Source: Thiorhodovibrio winogradskyi
GTDB lineage: Bacteria > Pseudomonadota > Gammaproteobacteria > Chromatiales > Chromatiaceae
Assembly: GCF_036208045.1 (NCBI RefSeq)
Contig: NZ_CP121472.1
Coordinates: forward strand, 4,103,531-4,167,530
DNA length: 64,000 nt
Direction of reading: 5' to 3'
The first letter of the stretch is position 1; each line of letters begins with the position of its first letter. Shown here piece by piece: positions 1 to 9,943 of this stretch. The position numbers and the translations under genes were made by a program. The notes beneath the pieces were generated by a model that saw nothing but the letters and a program-made list of their open reading frames with translations, did not search any database and was not told the origin of the DNA.

Positions 1-3000
1 GACACAGGTCGGCTGCACACCGAGACCGACGAGCGCCGCTTTGACGGCACGCCCATCTTCATCGAGGGCGATTACCGCTGTCTGTATGACCACCAGGGAC
101 GCATTCTCGGGCACTTTGGCGTGCAGCGAGACCTGACTGATCGCCACACGGCCCTGCGCCGGCTGTCGGAAAGCGAGGAGCGGCTGCAGGACATCATCGC
201 CAGCACAGCGGATTTCATCTGGGAAGTGGACCGCGAGGGGCGCTTTTGCTATGTCGCTGGCCAAGTCGAGCCGCTGCTCGGCCACACCGAGGCGGAACTT
301 CTGGGCAACACGCCCTTTGTGTTCATGGATGAGCACGAGGAGGCACGCGTCCGTCCTATTTTCGAGCAGGCTCGCGCCGAACGCCGCCCCCTCGGTCGGC
401 ACGAGAACTGGCTCAGAACCAAACAAGGCGGCCGGCGCTGCTTCGCCTTCTCGGGGATGCCCATCTTCGACAACCAGGGCGAGGTGCACGGCTATCGCGG
501 ACTCAATCGCGACATCACCGATCAAAAACAGGCTGACGAGGCACTGCGCCAATCCGAGGAACGGCTGCGCGCCTTCTTCGAGATGTCGCCCGAGAGCATC
601 GTGATTCTCGACCCCGAAACCGGCCTGCCACTGCATTTCAACCGTGTCGCCCACGAACGTCTGGGCTACAGCGCCGAGGAATTCTCCCGGCTGCGCATCG
701 CTGACTACGAGTCCAACGAGGATGCCGCGGCGGTTGAGGCACACATCCAGCGCATTCACCAAAGCGGGCGCGATGATTTCGAGACGCGCCACCGCTGCCG
801 TGATGGGCGGGTGCTGAATATCATCGTCTCGGTGCAGCTCGCGGTCGTCAACGAACAGAAAGTGCTCTACGCCATGTTCCGCGACGTCACCGAACTACGC
901 GCCCTGAACGAACGCCTGATGCTCGCCACCAGCGCCGGCGGCATTGGCATCTGGGAGTGCGACTTGGTCGCCAAGCGCCTGGCGTGGAACGATCAGATGT
1001 ACCAGCTCTACGGCGTGCCGCTCGGCAATGGGGAGGAGAATTACGCCCGCTGGCTGTTCGCTTTGCATCCCGAGGACCGCCCGCGCATGGAGCGACTGGT
1101 GGCTGAGTCATTGCAATCGGGCGAGGAACTCAATACCGAATTCCGCATCCTGCGCCAGGGCGAGACACGCTGGCTGCGGGTTGCCGCGCGCCCTTTGTTC
1201 GACGCGGGCCAGCAGCCCACCCGCATGATCGGCTGCAACTGGGACGTGACCGACGCCCGCCAGGCCGAGGAGCGCATGGCGCGCGAGGAGGCACGCTTTC
1301 GCGGTGCTTTCGAGATCGCTCCCAACGGCATGGCGCTGGTCGACGGCGAAGGCCGCTGGCTGCAAGTCAACCAGGCCTTGTGCGACATCCTCGGCTACAG
1401 CGCCGAGGAACTCCTGGCGCGCGACTTCCAGTCCATCTCTCACCCCGATGATCTGCCGGCTGATCTCAGCGCGCTGGAGCAACTGGTCAGCGGCGCGACT
1501 GATCAAATCCAGCTCGACAAGCGCTATCTCCACAAGGACGGCCACAGCGTGCCCATCCTGCTCAACTCCTCGGCGGTGCGCGACGAGCGAGGGCGCCTGA
1601 CGCTGACCGTCAATCACGTACTGGATCTCACCGAGCGCCGCGCCAGCGAGGCGGCTATGCTCGCCGCCAAGGAGGTCGCCGAGGCCGCCAATCGCGCCAA
1701 GAGCGAATTCCTGGCCAACATGAGCCATGAGATCCGCACCCCGCTCAATGCCGTGATTGGGCTGACCGAACTCACCCTGGGCACCCCACTCGATGAGCGC
1801 CAGCGCGATTATCTGGAGAAAGTCCGCCACAGCTCGCGCGCGCTGCTCGGTATTTTGAACGACATTCTCGACTACTCCAAGATCGAGGCCGGTCGGGTCA
1901 GGCTCGAACAGACTCAGTTTCGGCTCGAGGATCTGCTCGAACAGCTGACCGCGCTGTTTCAAGCCGCGGCCGAGGCCAAGGGGCTGGATCTGTTTTATCG
2001 CATTGCCCCCGAGGTGCCTCGTCACTTGATTGGCGACCCCATGCGGCTTGGTCAGGTACTGAACAACCTGGTTGGCAACGCAGTCAAGTTCACCGAACAA
2101 GGCCAGGTGGAACTAGCCATTCGGGTGGTGAGCGAGCGCGAGGATCGCATAGAACTCAGCTTTAGCGTGCAGGATAGCGGCATCGGCATGGCCGCGGACA
2201 CCGTCGAGAAGCTGTTTCAGGCCTTTACCCAGGCCGATGGTTCCATCACCCGTCGCTATGGCGGCACCGGGCTCGGCCTGACCATCAGCCAGCGTCTGGT
2301 GCGGCTGATGGGCGGCACCATCAAGGCGCGCAGCACCCCCAATCAGGGCAGCACTTTTTGTTTTCATGCTTGGTTTGACATGCCAGAGCGCGCCGCCGCG
2401 CGCATTGGCGCGCCACCGCATAACATCGACCAATGCCGCATTCTGATCGTCGACAAGCGCCCGGCCGCGCGCCAGTTGCTTGCCGAGATTCTGCAATCCT
2501 GGCGCATGACGCTGCTCGAAGCCAGCAACTGCCCTGGCGCCCGTCAGGCCATTGCCCGGGCGGCGGCGGCAGGTCAGCCGGTGGACCTGGTCCTGCTGGA
2601 AGCCAAGCAGTGTCTGGAATGTCGCTTCTGTCCGGTTGCCGCGGACCCGATGCCGGCCGACGGCCCGCCGCCGCCGCGCGCCATTGGCGATCCGCCCACC
2701 CCCGTGGTCCTCATGGTAAGCAGCGTCGAGCAGGCCCAACTCCTCGCGCGTGCCGAGAACGCCGAACTGCCGCGCCTGCTGACCAAGCCGGTCACCCCCT
2801 CGGCACTCTTCGATGCCATCGCCAATGTGACGCAAAGCCAGTGCCAAGAACGGCCCCATTCCGTCTACAAGAACCCACGGATGACCTCCCCGCTGCAAGG
2901 CGTCAGAATCCTGGTGGCCGAGGATAATCGCATCAATCAAATGGTCGCCGAGGGCATCCTGCGCCAGCTTGGCGCATCGGTCACTCTGGCCAACAATGGC

Positions 3001-3576
3001 CGCGAGGCAGTCGACCTGGCGTTGCAAGAGGACTTCGGCGCCGTGCTGATGGACCTGCAAATGCCGCTGATGGACGGCTATGCGGCCACCGAGGCCATTC
3101 GCGCCCGCAATGCGGATGTGCCCATCATCGCGCTCACGGCCGCCGCCCTGGAATCCGACCGCGAGCGCTGCCTGGCCGCCGGCATGAACGATCACTTGGG
3201 CAAGCCCATTATCCCGACCCGCCTGGTCGAAGCCTTGACGCGCTGGATCAAGACAGCCCAAGCAGTACCCGATGCCACCGCGCAAAGTCCCTTGGCTCAT
3301 CAGGATTCCGCGCCCGACATCAATCCAGACAACGCCCAAGGCATCGATTCCGAACAATTGGCCAAGCTGCGCCAGTTACTTGCCGATAATGAGTACGTCC
3401 CCCCAGGTCTGCTCGGCGCCCTGCGCAAGGACGCCAGCCCAGCCGCCTTGCGCATCCTCGCTCGCGTCGAGCAGGCACTGGATTCATTCGACTACGAGAC
3501 CGCCGCTGATACACTAGCCAGCCTCACCCCGGCCTTCCCCTCGGCAAGCCGGCGCAAGCCGCGGTCTCCTCACTAG
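1..3576 (+). CDS. Multi-PAS hybrid sensor histidine kinase / response regulator (5' partial)
   Basis: The frame is open from the first base, so the gene starts upstream of the window; the GTG at 121 is internal, in the tail of a PAS/PAC unit. About four further PAS modules follow (roughly nt 160-520, 540-890, 910-1260 and 1290-1640), each ending in a PAC-like R-D-I/V-T-D/E segment. Then come a HisKA domain with the H-box SHEIRTPLN near nt 1720, a HATPase with N box [10 protein letters not shown] (about 2060) and G boxes DSGIGM and GTGLGLTIS, and two receivers. The first receiver (about 2430-2830) looks degenerate: the phospho-acceptor position reads LLEAK instead of an Asp motif. The second (about 2900-3230) is intact with [12 protein letters not shown] and a conserved KP. 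It probably senses an intracellular or redox signal through PAS and feeds the adjacent diguanylate cyclase; that link is inferred from the 34-base spacing. Confidence 0.93.
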   Translation, partial: DTGRLHTETDERRFDGTPIFIEGDYRCLYDHQGRILGHFGVQRDLTDRHTALRRLSESEERLQDIIASTADFIWEVDREGRFCYVAGQVEPLLGHTEAELLGNTPFVFMDEHEEARVRPIFEQARAERRPLGRHENWLRTKQGGRRCFAFSGMPIFDNQGEVHGYRGLNRDITDQKQADEALRQSEERLRAFFEMSPESIVILDPETGLPLHFNRVAHERLGYSAEEFSRLRIADYESNEDAAAVEAHIQRIHQSGRDDFETRHRCRDGRVLNIIVSVQLAVVNEQKVLYAMFRDVTELRALNERLMLATSAGGIGIWECDLVAKRLAWNDQMYQLYGVPLGNGEENYARWLFALHPEDRPRMERLVAESLQSGEELNTEFRILRQGETRWLRVAARPLFDAGQQPTRMIGCNWDVTDARQAEERMAREEARFRGAFEIAPNGMALVDGEGRWLQVNQALCDILGYSAEELLARDFQSISHPDDLPADLSALEQLVSGATDQIQLDKRYLHKDGHSVPILLNSSAVRDERGRLTLTVNHVLDLTERRASEAAMLAAKEVAEAANRAKSEFLANMSHEIRTPLNAVIGLTELTLGTPLDERQRDYLEKVRHSSRALLGILNDILDYSKIEAGRVRLEQTQFRLEDLLEQLTALFQAAAEAKGLDLFYRIAPEVPRHLIGDPMRLGQVLNNLVGNAVKFTEQGQVELAIRVVSEREDRIELSFSVQDSGIGMAADTVEKLFQAFTQADGSITRRYGGTGLGLTISQRLVRLMGGTIKARSTPNQGSTFCFHAWFDMPERAAARIGAPPHNIDQCRILIVDKRPAARQLLAEILQSWRMTLLEASNCPGARQAIARAAAAGQPVDLVLLEAKQCLECRFCPVAADPMPADGPPPPRAIGDPPTPVVLMVSSVEQAQLLARAENAELPRLLTKPVTPSALFDAIANVTQSQCQERPHSVYKNPRMTSPLQGVRILVAEDNRINQMVAEGILRQLGASVTLANNGREAVDLALQEDFGAVLMDLQMPLMDGYAATEAIRARNADVPIIALTAAALESDRERCLAAGMNDHLGKPIIPTRLVEALTRWIKTAQAVPDATAQSPLAHQDSAPDINPDNAQGIDSEQLAKLRQLLADNEYVPPGLLGALRKDASPAALRILARVEQALDSFDYETAADTLASLTPAFPSASRRKPRSPH

Positions 3577-3610
3577 CCACTTAATTCTCCCAAGCGACCA
3601 ACAGTGATCG

Positions 3611-4516
3611 ATGACGCAACAAGCTTCTATATTAATCGTCGACGACGTGCCGGCGAACATCCAGCTTCTAGCCGAAGCGCTAAAATCAGAATACCGCATC
3701 CGCGTGGCCAATCACGGCAGCAAGGCGCTTGAGATTGCACGCTCCGACCAGCCGCCAGATCTCATCCTGCTCGACATCATGATGCCCGGCATGGACGGCT
3801 ACGAGGTGTGCCAAAAGTTGAAGTCCGACCCAGCCACCAGCGCCATTCCCATTGTATTTGTCACCGCCAAGACCAGTGTCGATGACGAGGCATACGGCCT
3901 CGACCTGGGTGCGGTGGACTACATCCCCAAGCCCTTTCACTTGCCGGTGGTGCGCGCCCGAGTCAAAACCCACATTAACCTCAAGCTCAAGACCGATCTG
4001 CTCGAGGAACTGGCCCTGATCGACGGCCTGACCTACATCCCCAACCGGCGCCGCTTCGACCAATTGCTGGAGCAGGAGTGGCTGCGAGCGCGCCGCGAAC
4101 AGCATTGGCTCGCGCTGGTCATGCTTGATGTCGACCATTTCAAGGCTTACAACGACAACTACGGTCACGGCGCCGGCGACGACTGCCTGCGCGAGGTTGC
4201 CAACGCCATTAAAAACAGCCTGCAACGCCCGGGTGACGCCATCGCCCGCTACGGTGGCGAGGAGTTTGTTCTCCTGCTGCCCAACACCGATCAAGCGGGC
4301 GCCCGCGCCACGGCCGAACGGGCCCGGGCCGCGGTGTTCACGCGCAACCTGCCACATGCCCATTCAGACACCGCGGATCGCGTCACCGTCAGCCTCGGAG
4401 TCGCCGCTACCCAACCAGACTCGAACAAACCTAATGCCCTGCTAAAAGCCGCCGATAACGCCCTCTACGAAGCCAAACGCAGCGGCCGCAACCGACTGCA
4501 TGAGGTTTCGGTTTGA
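3611..4516 (+). CDS. Response regulator with GGDEF domain (diguanylate cyclase)
   Basis: A 301-residue two-domain protein. Residues about 6-120 are a receiver with the acidic pair VDD and the phospho-acceptor in LLDIMMPGMDG, plus the conserved K of PKPF. Residues about 135-300 are a GGDEF domain with active-site GGEEF and an intact inhibitory I-site, RPGD, five residues before it. It should make cyclic di-GMP from two GTP, with phosphorylation control and product feedback. It follows the hybrid kinase by 34 bases on the same strand, the usual arrangement of a cognate pair. There is no EAL or HD-GYP domain. Confidence 0.93.
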   Translation: MTQQASILIVDDVPANIQLLAEALKSEYRIRVANHGSKALEIARSDQPPDLILLDIMMPGMDGYEVCQKLKSDPATSAIPIVFVTAKTSVDDEAYGLDLGAVDYIPKPFHLPVVRARVKTHINLKLKTDLLEELALIDGLTYIPNRRRFDQLLEQEWLRARREQHWLALVMLDVDHFKAYNDNYGHGAGDDCLREVANAIKNSLQRPGDAIARYGGEEFVLLLPNTDQAGARATAERARAAVFTRNLPHAHSDTADRVTVSLGVAATQPDSNKPNALLKAADNALYEAKRSGRNRLHEVSV

Positions 4517-4586
4517 CAAACTTAGCACTGGGCTGGGGGCATCCTGGGTATGTTGAAAAGGCTAGCCTCAAAATCAGCCAGGTACT

Positions 4587-5090
4587 ATGCCATTGCCCAT
4601 TCATTCTGTCTGGAGACGACTCCTGCGTGGTCCCGCACTGGCGCTGGCGCTGATTGGCCTCGCGGTGATTGGGTTGGTACGCCATTGGTGGTGCCAGGAA
4701 GACATCGAAATAGTAGTCACACGGGTGCCAGATGGTCATAGCCTTCAGGGACATGCCGGGCGCGTGATGCTAGATCGCATCGCGGTTGCACCGGCGACGA
4801 CGCCCGCGGGTGCGGCGGCACGCGACTATTTACAGGCGCTCACGCTTCAACAGAAGCTAAGCTGCCGCATCTGTCGCCGAGGGCAGCGCACGACCTTCTC
4901 TGGTCGTTGCTGGCTGCCGAATGGCAGCGAACTCGAGCCCATGCTGGTAAAAGCAGGCTTAGCGCGGGACTGCCCAGCGGTCTCGGGTGGGCATCTGGCG
5001 CGGGCGCAAACCTGGATCGGAGAGCGGATTCCCTTGCCTGATCGTTGTCGCCCCCGGTTGCGGCGGGGACCCTGGCCGGCGGTCCGTTAG
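4587..5090 (+). CDS. Membrane-anchored staphylococcal-nuclease-like (SNase fold) protein, probably inactive
   Basis: A 167-residue protein with one hydrophobic segment (about residues 13-32) that should anchor it in the inner membrane, facing the periplasm. The rest follows the thermonuclease-family pattern: a V.DG.SL strand, R-V-L-RIA, an AA.DYLQAL helix, and G-EL-ML-AGLA near the end. The acidic and arginine catalytic residues of true SNases are not clearly present: RVPDGHSL replaces the usual DGDT, and the segment after the helix is Cys-rich (SCRICRRG). Family membership is inferred from the pattern alone. It stands alone and converges on the next gene. Confidence 0.55.
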   Translation: MPLPIHSVWRRLLRGPALALALIGLAVIGLVRHWWCQEDIEIVVTRVPDGHSLQGHAGRVMLDRIAVAPATTPAGAAARDYLQALTLQQKLSCRICRRGQRTTFSGRCWLPNGSELEPMLVKAGLARDCPAVSGGHLARAQTWIGERIPLPDRCRPRLRRGPWPAVR

Positions 5091-5156
5091 CTTCTTGTAC
5101 ATTCTCTATTCACTCAGACAACAAGTGGCGACAACTGTCGAACCAACACTGGATCT

Positions 5157-6437
5157 TTAGGCCGCGGGCTCACTCGTCAGACTGTCAGGGGAATGGCAGG
5201 CCGAGTCCGGATGTGTGTTTTCAAGAAAATTGCCTGCCACTTCGACCGCCACGGAGTGATTCCGCAGCAGTTGCACCACTCTTTGCACCTCCTGTTTCAT
5301 TGCCAGAGCTTGCTCAATGGGCAGTTGATCCAAACCTACCACGGGGTTATGGTTCACGGCCGGATAGCTGACGAGATTCCACAAGGTGATGGAAGCAAAT
5401 CCGGCCTCGATTGCAAACCAAGCCAAGTCCTCAAGTCCAGGCACTGATTGTTCATAGACACCGCAACTCAGACTCCAGGCTGGCTTAGTCTTGATCGCGC
5501 GGGCCTTTGCGCGCACCTGGTGCATGTTAGTGAGTATGGTCCCCAGGCTGACATGTCGGCGGATACTCTTTAATTTCTGACGGTCGACTGTATCCAGGCT
5601 AATCTGAATAACGCTCATTTGTGCCAGCAGTGCGATCTCCTCGGGGATAAAAGGCTTGGCGAAATTAGACAGGATATCGACTTTGAATCCACCAGCAAGC
5701 AGTTGCCGGGCCATCTTCATCCAGTCGGGATGGTAGGTGGTTTCTCCATGGCCATTGAGCATTATCCGAGTTTGCTTCGGATTCATGTCACTCATCCGCA
5801 TGATGCGCTGGAAAGTCTCTTCCGACATGTCGTGACCCAGATATTCTGGCTGACTGACCGCGCAGTAGGTGCAGCGCAAGTTGCAACGCCCGGTAACATC
5901 GATTCGTAGATGACGCAGGGGGCCAGATTCTTGCAATGATGGCTTCCCGCGCAGCCACTTGGAAAGCACTGTGGTCAAGACTTTGGTCGATGTCCAGGAA
6001 CGAATGTGGCATTGCGCGCAGTATCTGTTTAGTTTGCCCTCAAGCAGACTGAGCCTTAAAGCCCGGAGGGATTCTTGGTTTCTGACATTTTCGGGTTCGG
6101 CGGCATCGTCGATCAGTGGGAAGAGATGTGGGTGAACACAGCAAGGCGCGACACGTCCTCTCGGATCGATTTCTTGGTAAATCCATGGATCAAGGCAGTA
6201 GCGGGTTTGACTATCTGTTTCCTCGATACGCCAACCTCCTTCTCGGTTTTCAAACAGGCCCCACCGGACATAATGATCGTAGCCGCTCCTGATGCTCGAC
6301 GTACCAGTCAAAGCCTTCGCGACATCAGGATTTCGCCGCAGGTAATCATTCTCATCCCAGTTGGCGGGAAATTGTTCGGAAGACAATGGATTCTCCATAC
6401 TGACGTGTGAGATTAACTGTACTTTAGCATGTTGCAT
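5157..6437 (-). CDS. Radical SAM protein with N-terminal NPDVA module and an upstream SPASM-like cysteine cluster
   Basis: The start is ambiguous (TTG 6476, ATG 6437 or ATG 6398); 6437 is used here. The N-terminus carries a WDENDYLRRNPDVA...YDHYVRWG module, seen in many large secreted or glycan-related proteins. Next comes a Cys-rich segment (CLDPW..., G-R-V-A-P-CC, then CAQC) that looks like a SPASM/twitch auxiliary Fe-S site. The radical SAM core follows with CNLRCTYC, the CxxxCxxC ligands for the SAM-binding cluster, and a GHGE motif. In most SPASM proteins the auxiliary cluster lies after the core, so this order is unusual. The substrate is unknown and no peptide substrate gene is evident beside it. 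Confidence 0.8.
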   Translation of the reverse strand: MQHAKVQLISHVSMENPLSSEQFPANWDENDYLRRNPDVAKALTGTSSIRSGYDHYVRWGLFENREGGWRIEETDSQTRYCLDPWIYQEIDPRGRVAPCCVHPHLFPLIDDAAEPENVRNQESLRALRLSLLEGKLNRYCAQCHIRSWTSTKVLTTVLSKWLRGKPSLQESGPLRHLRIDVTGRCNLRCTYCAVSQPEYLGHDMSEETFQRIMRMSDMNPKQTRIMLNGHGETTYHPDWMKMARQLLAGGFKVDILSNFAKPFIPEEIALLAQMSVIQISLDTVDRQKLKSIRRHVSLGTILTNMHQVRAKARAIKTKPAWSLSCGVYEQSVPGLEDLAWFAIEAGFASITLWNLVSYPAVNHNPVVGLDQLPIEQALAMKQEVQRVVQLLRNHSVAVEVAGNFLENTHPDSACHSPDSLTSEPAA

Positions 6438-6648
6438 TGTGAACCCGGCCTTAGGTGCTGAAGATGCTTGGCCCAAAGGGGCAACAATCGCACTCCGGCC
6501 AGTGGCTTCCGGCCAATGATGGGCTCTACCAGCGCCTGGTCAATGAACCCATTGACGCAAACACCCTTCCCAAGGACCGCGAAGCCGCGCCTGGACGCAT
6601 TCTGCAGCTCCTGCTGGTGCTGGTTATCGCCACCAGCCTGGTGCTGAG

Positions 6649-6993
6649 GTGGTCTTCATCGGTGATCGTGGCATGCTCAAGGTGAAGGGCAAAGCGGTCC
6701 TGAGCGCCGATGGTTGGCGCTACATCAGCGCGCAGACCTTGTCTGCGGATTCGTGCTCTTCTGAGCCCTTGTTTCGCTATCGGGACGTCTTGCAGCCAGA
6801 CCTGTTCGATGAGGATCCCCATGCCATGACAGTCGATGATGCATTAGTGGCTTTCAGTCGATTGACCTATTTGATCCACGAGGTCAAAGGCTGCCGTTAT
6901 GCGCGTCTCATTCAACCTGATGAGGAGCAATGCAACCTCCTCGACGCACTCGGCCTGCGCTTTCTCCGCCAAACCGCCAAAGCGCTGCAGTAA
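6649..6993 (+). pseudogene. IS1634/IS4-type transposase remnant
   Basis: An open stretch encodes a VVFIGDRGMLK-type core segment followed by a Q-DLFDE segment. It then joins a piece like the C-terminal end of these transposases (LIHEVKGCRYARLIQPDEEQ, LLDALGLRF). The N-terminal half and the region between the two pieces are missing. No terminal inverted repeats are visible. Best read as a deletion relic of a DDE transposase gene; bases 6455-6650 just upstream may belong to the same relic in other frames. Confidence 0.5.
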
Positions 6994-7100
6994 CAGCGCC
7001 ACCACGGCGATGTAGTCAGTAAGCTCATCCGCGGGTTAGGCTTTTTATTCATTTTTATCAAAAGCTTATTCGGTAATTTTACAGCGTACACGCCGGAAGA

Positions 7101-7165
7101 TCTGTCCGGTTGTCGGCCCGGTTCTCAGTAGACACCACATGAAACACCCAAATTTTGAATTGCTG
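7101..7165 (+). repeat. Partial copy of MITE-like repeat
   Basis: This stretch matches the central-right part of the repeat at 14700-14834 and 56004-56124: the CAGTAGAC block and the right end ATGAAACACCCAAAT..GAATTGCTG. The left terminal repeat and the internal GAAGCGGCT/AGCCGCTTC hairpin are missing, so this copy is deleted. It lies just upstream of the Uma2 gene. Confidence 0.6.
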
Positions 7166-7244
7166 TGGCCGGCCAACGCAACAAGCTCGCTGCAGCGGCC
7201 TGCGTTATTATTCAGGCCAACAACCGCCCCACCAGGAGCTCGCC

Positions 7245-8090
7245 ATGCCCCCGCTTCAACCGCGTCTCCATACCCGTTCAACCTCGCCAGCCCGCGCCCT
7301 ACCCAGCGCCGGGTTCGAGCCACAAGAGGCAATACGCGCCGCTCGGGCGCGGCTGCGCGCTCTTCCCCATCCACCCGAGCACTACGACGGCATCCCCTAC
7401 TACGATCACGAGCTCGACATGCCTCAATCCACTGCTCATGCCGAGATGGTCCACGACTTTGGCAATTTCCTGCGTCAAGTCGCCAGCGCCGCCGCCCTGC
7501 GCGTGCTCAGCGACAACCCGATCTGGTATTGGATCGCGGAGACCAGCGAGCAAAAGCCCTTTTACCCCGACTACGCCCTGGCGGAGCCGGTCGACCCCAG
7601 CCGCATCACCGCGTTGGAACTCCGCCTCGTGGTGGAATTAGTCAGCACAGCGACCCTAGCCAAGGAACAGAAAGACACGGTGCGCATGCGCGAGCTAAAC
7701 GCCGCGAACGGCGTGCCGGAATTCCTCTTGCTTTATCCCGAACCCGAGGATAGCCGCGCGCTGCGCTGGTTCAGCCTTGATGACACCAACGGCGGCTACC
7801 GGGAATGGCCGGCACCGGATGATCGGCGCTATCGCAGTCAGACGATTCCAGGACTGGAGATCGAAGTCCTGCCGTCCGAGGCCTGGCAGCTAGGCCGTAA
7901 AGTCCGGCTGTGGTACAGGGGCGATCGGCTGCCGGCGCTGGACGAGGCTGTTTGGCAGGCCGAGCAGGCCATGCGGCAGGCCGAACAAGAGCGCCGAGAG
8001 CGCGAAAGCGCCGAACGTCAGTTCGAGCAGGCCCGTGCGGAGAATGAGCGCCTACTCGCGCGCTTGCGCGAAGCGGGCCTGGCGCCCTGA
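7245..8090 (+). CDS. Uma2-family (DUF820) putative nuclease with C-terminal coiled coil
   Basis: The ATG at 7245 is preceded by a good AGGAG at 7234, so it is preferred over upstream in-frame starts. Residues about 25-220 follow the Uma2 restriction-nuclease-like pattern, with YYDHELDMPQS.AHAEMVHD, a PDYALAEPVD strand with the conserved PD, LVVELVS.AT...E with the E-x-K-like segment, and a final LGRKVRLWYRG. Residues about 225-275 are Gln/Glu/Arg-rich heptads, a predicted coiled coil common at the end of this family. The family is abundant in cyanobacteria and large-genome purple bacteria; its biological role is not established. Confidence 0.8.
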   Translation: MPPLQPRLHTRSTSPARALPSAGFEPQEAIRAARARLRALPHPPEHYDGIPYYDHELDMPQSTAHAEMVHDFGNFLRQVASAAALRVLSDNPIWYWIAETSEQKPFYPDYALAEPVDPSRITALELRLVVELVSTATLAKEQKDTVRMRELNAANGVPEFLLLYPEPEDSRALRWFSLDDTNGGYREWPAPDDRRYRSQTIPGLEIEVLPSEAWQLGRKVRLWYRGDRLPALDEAVWQAEQAMRQAEQERRERESAERQFEQARAENERLLARLREAGLAP

Positions 8091-8301
8091 TGGGCTTGTG
8101 TGGGCCTGAGAACCATCGGGCACTATCGAACGTCGCCAATAAAGAATCAAACCTAACAATCAAACCTACCTGGTTCGACTTTATTCATAAACTGTTCGTC
8201 TGCTCGCGCGGTTACTTCTCCGTACCCGCCGATGCGTTAAAGTGTCACGCCAGCTCGAACACTGAGGTGGACCCCATGTCAAGGACAGTTTTCCCCCGAA
8301 T

Positions 8302-9294
8302 TTAAGTTAGCGCGCCCAGTTCAGTCGCAGCGGATTGGCGCTGCCCCAGTTCTTCGCCAGCGGAGTCGTCGGCGGAGCGTAGCGGAGCCGACGACTCCGC
8401 TGGCGGGCGATCGCCAAAGTGATCAGCAACCACGACACCACCTCCTTTGCCGCTCACATGCACATCGTCCGGCGTTCGGTAGCCAAGCCCCTGGTGAGGG
8501 CGTTCACCGTTGTAGAAGGGGAAATACGCCGAGAGGCCCATGAACAGCTCTGTGAGCGTCTCATAGCCCTTGGGGTAAATGTCCTCCCATTTGACGCTGC
8601 GCCACAGACGCTCGACGAAGACGTTGTCCAGGGCTCTGCCGCGCCCATCCATGCTGATGGCCACCTCGGCGTCACGCAACACCTGGGTGAAGGCGAGGCT
8701 GGTAAACTGCGCGCCCTGGTCGGTGTTGAAGATCTCCGGGCGCCCATAGTGGCGCAGCGCATCCTCCAAGCAATCGATGCAAAAGCCCGTGTCCATTGTG
8801 TTCGACAATCTCCAAGAAAGGACTCGTCGTGAGTACCAGTCGATGATGGCCACCAGGTAGGCAAATCCATGCGCGAGTCGCACATAGGTGATGTCACTGC
8901 TCCAGACGTGGTTGGGCCGTACAATGGCCAGCCCACGCAACAAGTAGGGGTAGATTTTGTGCTCAGGATGCGGCTTGCTTGTATGAGGCCCAGGCAACAT
9001 GCCGGCTAAACCTAAAACGCCCATGAGACGCTGAACGCGTTTGCGACTGACCGCATAGCCTTGTGCGCGCAGCATCACAACCATGCGTCGACTCCCATAA
9101 AATGGTCTCTTGGTGTATTCCGCATCAATCAGCCGCAACAACTTTTGATCCAGTTCGCTCGGCTCGGCAATACGATCATGGCGGTGTGCATACACTCCAG
9201 AGCGATGTACGCCAAGCAGCGCACATTGGCGACTGACCGCTAACCCGCCATCATCAAGGCCGCCCATGTCGATCCACCCGCGACGCACGCTCAC
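8302..9294 (-). CDS. IS3-family transposase OrfB (rve/DDE integrase)
   Basis: A 330-residue product starting at a GTG that overlaps the orfA stop (GTGA). It contains an HTH_21-like segment (YGSRRMVVMLRAQGYAVSRKRVQRLM) and the rve catalytic core. The DDE triad is visible as the D of SSDITYV, the D of FNTDQGAQFTS and the E of FVERLWRSVKWE. It is probably made mainly as an OrfAB fusion by -1 frameshifting at the A8 run in orfA. The last ~40 residues are a low-similarity tail. Confidence 0.9.
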   Translation of the reverse strand: MSVRRGWIDMGGLDDGGLAVSRQCALLGVHRSGVYAHRHDRIAEPSELDQKLLRLIDAEYTKRPFYGSRRMVVMLRAQGYAVSRKRVQRLMGVLGLAGMLPGPHTSKPHPEHKIYPYLLRGLAIVRPNHVWSSDITYVRLAHGFAYLVAIIDWYSRRVLSWRLSNTMDTGFCIDCLEDALRHYGRPEIFNTDQGAQFTSLAFTQVLRDAEVAISMDGRGRALDNVFVERLWRSVKWEDIYPKGYETLTELFMGLSAYFPFYNGERPHQGLGYRTPDDVHVSGKGGGVVVADHFGDRPPAESSAPLRSADDSAGEELGQRQSAATELGALT

Positions 9295-9584
9295 AGGCTC
9301 ACCCCGGACTTTTTTTTCAGCCAGTCCAGCTCCATTTTCAACCGCCCGATCTCGCTGTAGAGTCGCTCTTCGTCGCCACTGTCGTCCACTTTCTTGCGCC
9401 CGCGCCGGCCTTCGAACAGCTTGCCGGCGTCCGCCACGATGGCTTTCTTCCACTGGCCTACTTGGACCGGATGAACCCCGTGATCCTGCGCAATCTCGTT
9501 AGTCGTCTTCACTCCGCGTACCGCTTCCAAGCCTACTTTGGCCTTGAAAGCGGCACTGAAGGTCTTGCGTTGTCTCTCACTCAT
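9291..9584 (-). CDS. IS3-family transposase OrfA (HTH)
   Basis: The ATG at 9584 has a GGAGAG ribosome-binding site and gives a 97-residue protein beginning MSERQRKTFSAAFKAKV, the typical HTH_Tnp_1 start. A C-terminal leucine-zipper-like stretch (EERLYSEIGRLKMELDWLKKK) should mediate multimerisation. The stop overlaps the orfB GTG, and an A8 frameshift run lies just before it. Confidence 0.9.
   Translation of the reverse strand: MSERQRKTFSAAFKAKVGLEAVRGVKTTNEIAQDHGVHPVQVGQWKKAIVADAGKLFEGRRGRKKVDDSGDEERLYSEIGRLKMELDWLKKKSGVSL
9310..9317 (-). other. Probable programmed -1 frameshift site in IS3 orfA
   Basis: Eight consecutive A residues on the coding strand, followed by G, near the end of orfA. 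Slipping back one base joins the orfA zipper to the orfB frame, as is standard in the IS3 family. No downstream pseudoknot was assessed. Confidence 0.6.
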
Positions 9585-9688
9585 CTGCTCTCTCCAAGTC
9601 TTTACAAGTCTCTTCAGATGAGGCAAAACTAACTTAATTTAGTGTCCTAAAATTGGGGTCCACTATACACCATCACTGGCCCATACCA

Positions 9689-9943
9689 TTACCCTTGGCG
9701 GCATCGATCAAGGCTCATCATGGCGAAGGTGATCGGCCCAAACTCGGAGGGAGCATGGATGCGGTAGTCACGCAGATCAGAAGCACCGCATAGCACCAAG
9801 GTGTGCGGAAAGGACAGGGCAGGTCGCTGCATGTAGCCGGAGTGCAATTGAAGGACCAGCGAGATCAAAGTGTCGCCGACCAGGGCATCGACCTCGTCGA
9901 GCAGCAGCACCAGTGAGCTAACGCAAGGATCGAAGCCCCCCGT
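9689..9943 (-). pseudogene. Relic of an AAA ATPase gene (Walker B region only)
   Basis: The frame encodes CVSSLVLLLDEVDALVGD...LVLCGASDLRDYRIHA. This is the Walker B and sensor region of a widespread ATP-binding protein family often found as mobile or defence accessory genes. The P-loop half and the C-terminus are absent. The piece is wedged between the IS3 element and the HD-GYP stop codon, so its loss may be connected with the IS. Confidence 0.6.

Larger units (their letters stand above)
8268..9662 (-). mobile_element. IS3-family insertion sequence, apparently complete (1395 bp)
   Basis: The ends are imperfect terminal inverted repeats starting TG: TGGACCCCATGTCAAGGACA at 8268 and the complement of ..AGTGTCCTAAAATTGGGGTCCA ending at 9662. 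Two overlapping reading frames (orfA, orfB) fill it on the minus strand. I see no 3-4 base target duplication: the flanks read AGG on the left and CTA on the right. This suggests post-insertion rearrangement or an imprecise end call. It separates an empty stretch from an ATPase gene relic. Confidence 0.88.

Noticed and set aside
1108-3357. Long minus-strand frames of 330 and 414 codons opposite the sensor kinase
   Set aside because: They are antisense to well-defined PAS, HATPase and receiver domains, and their translations resemble no family; long shadows are expected at this GC content.
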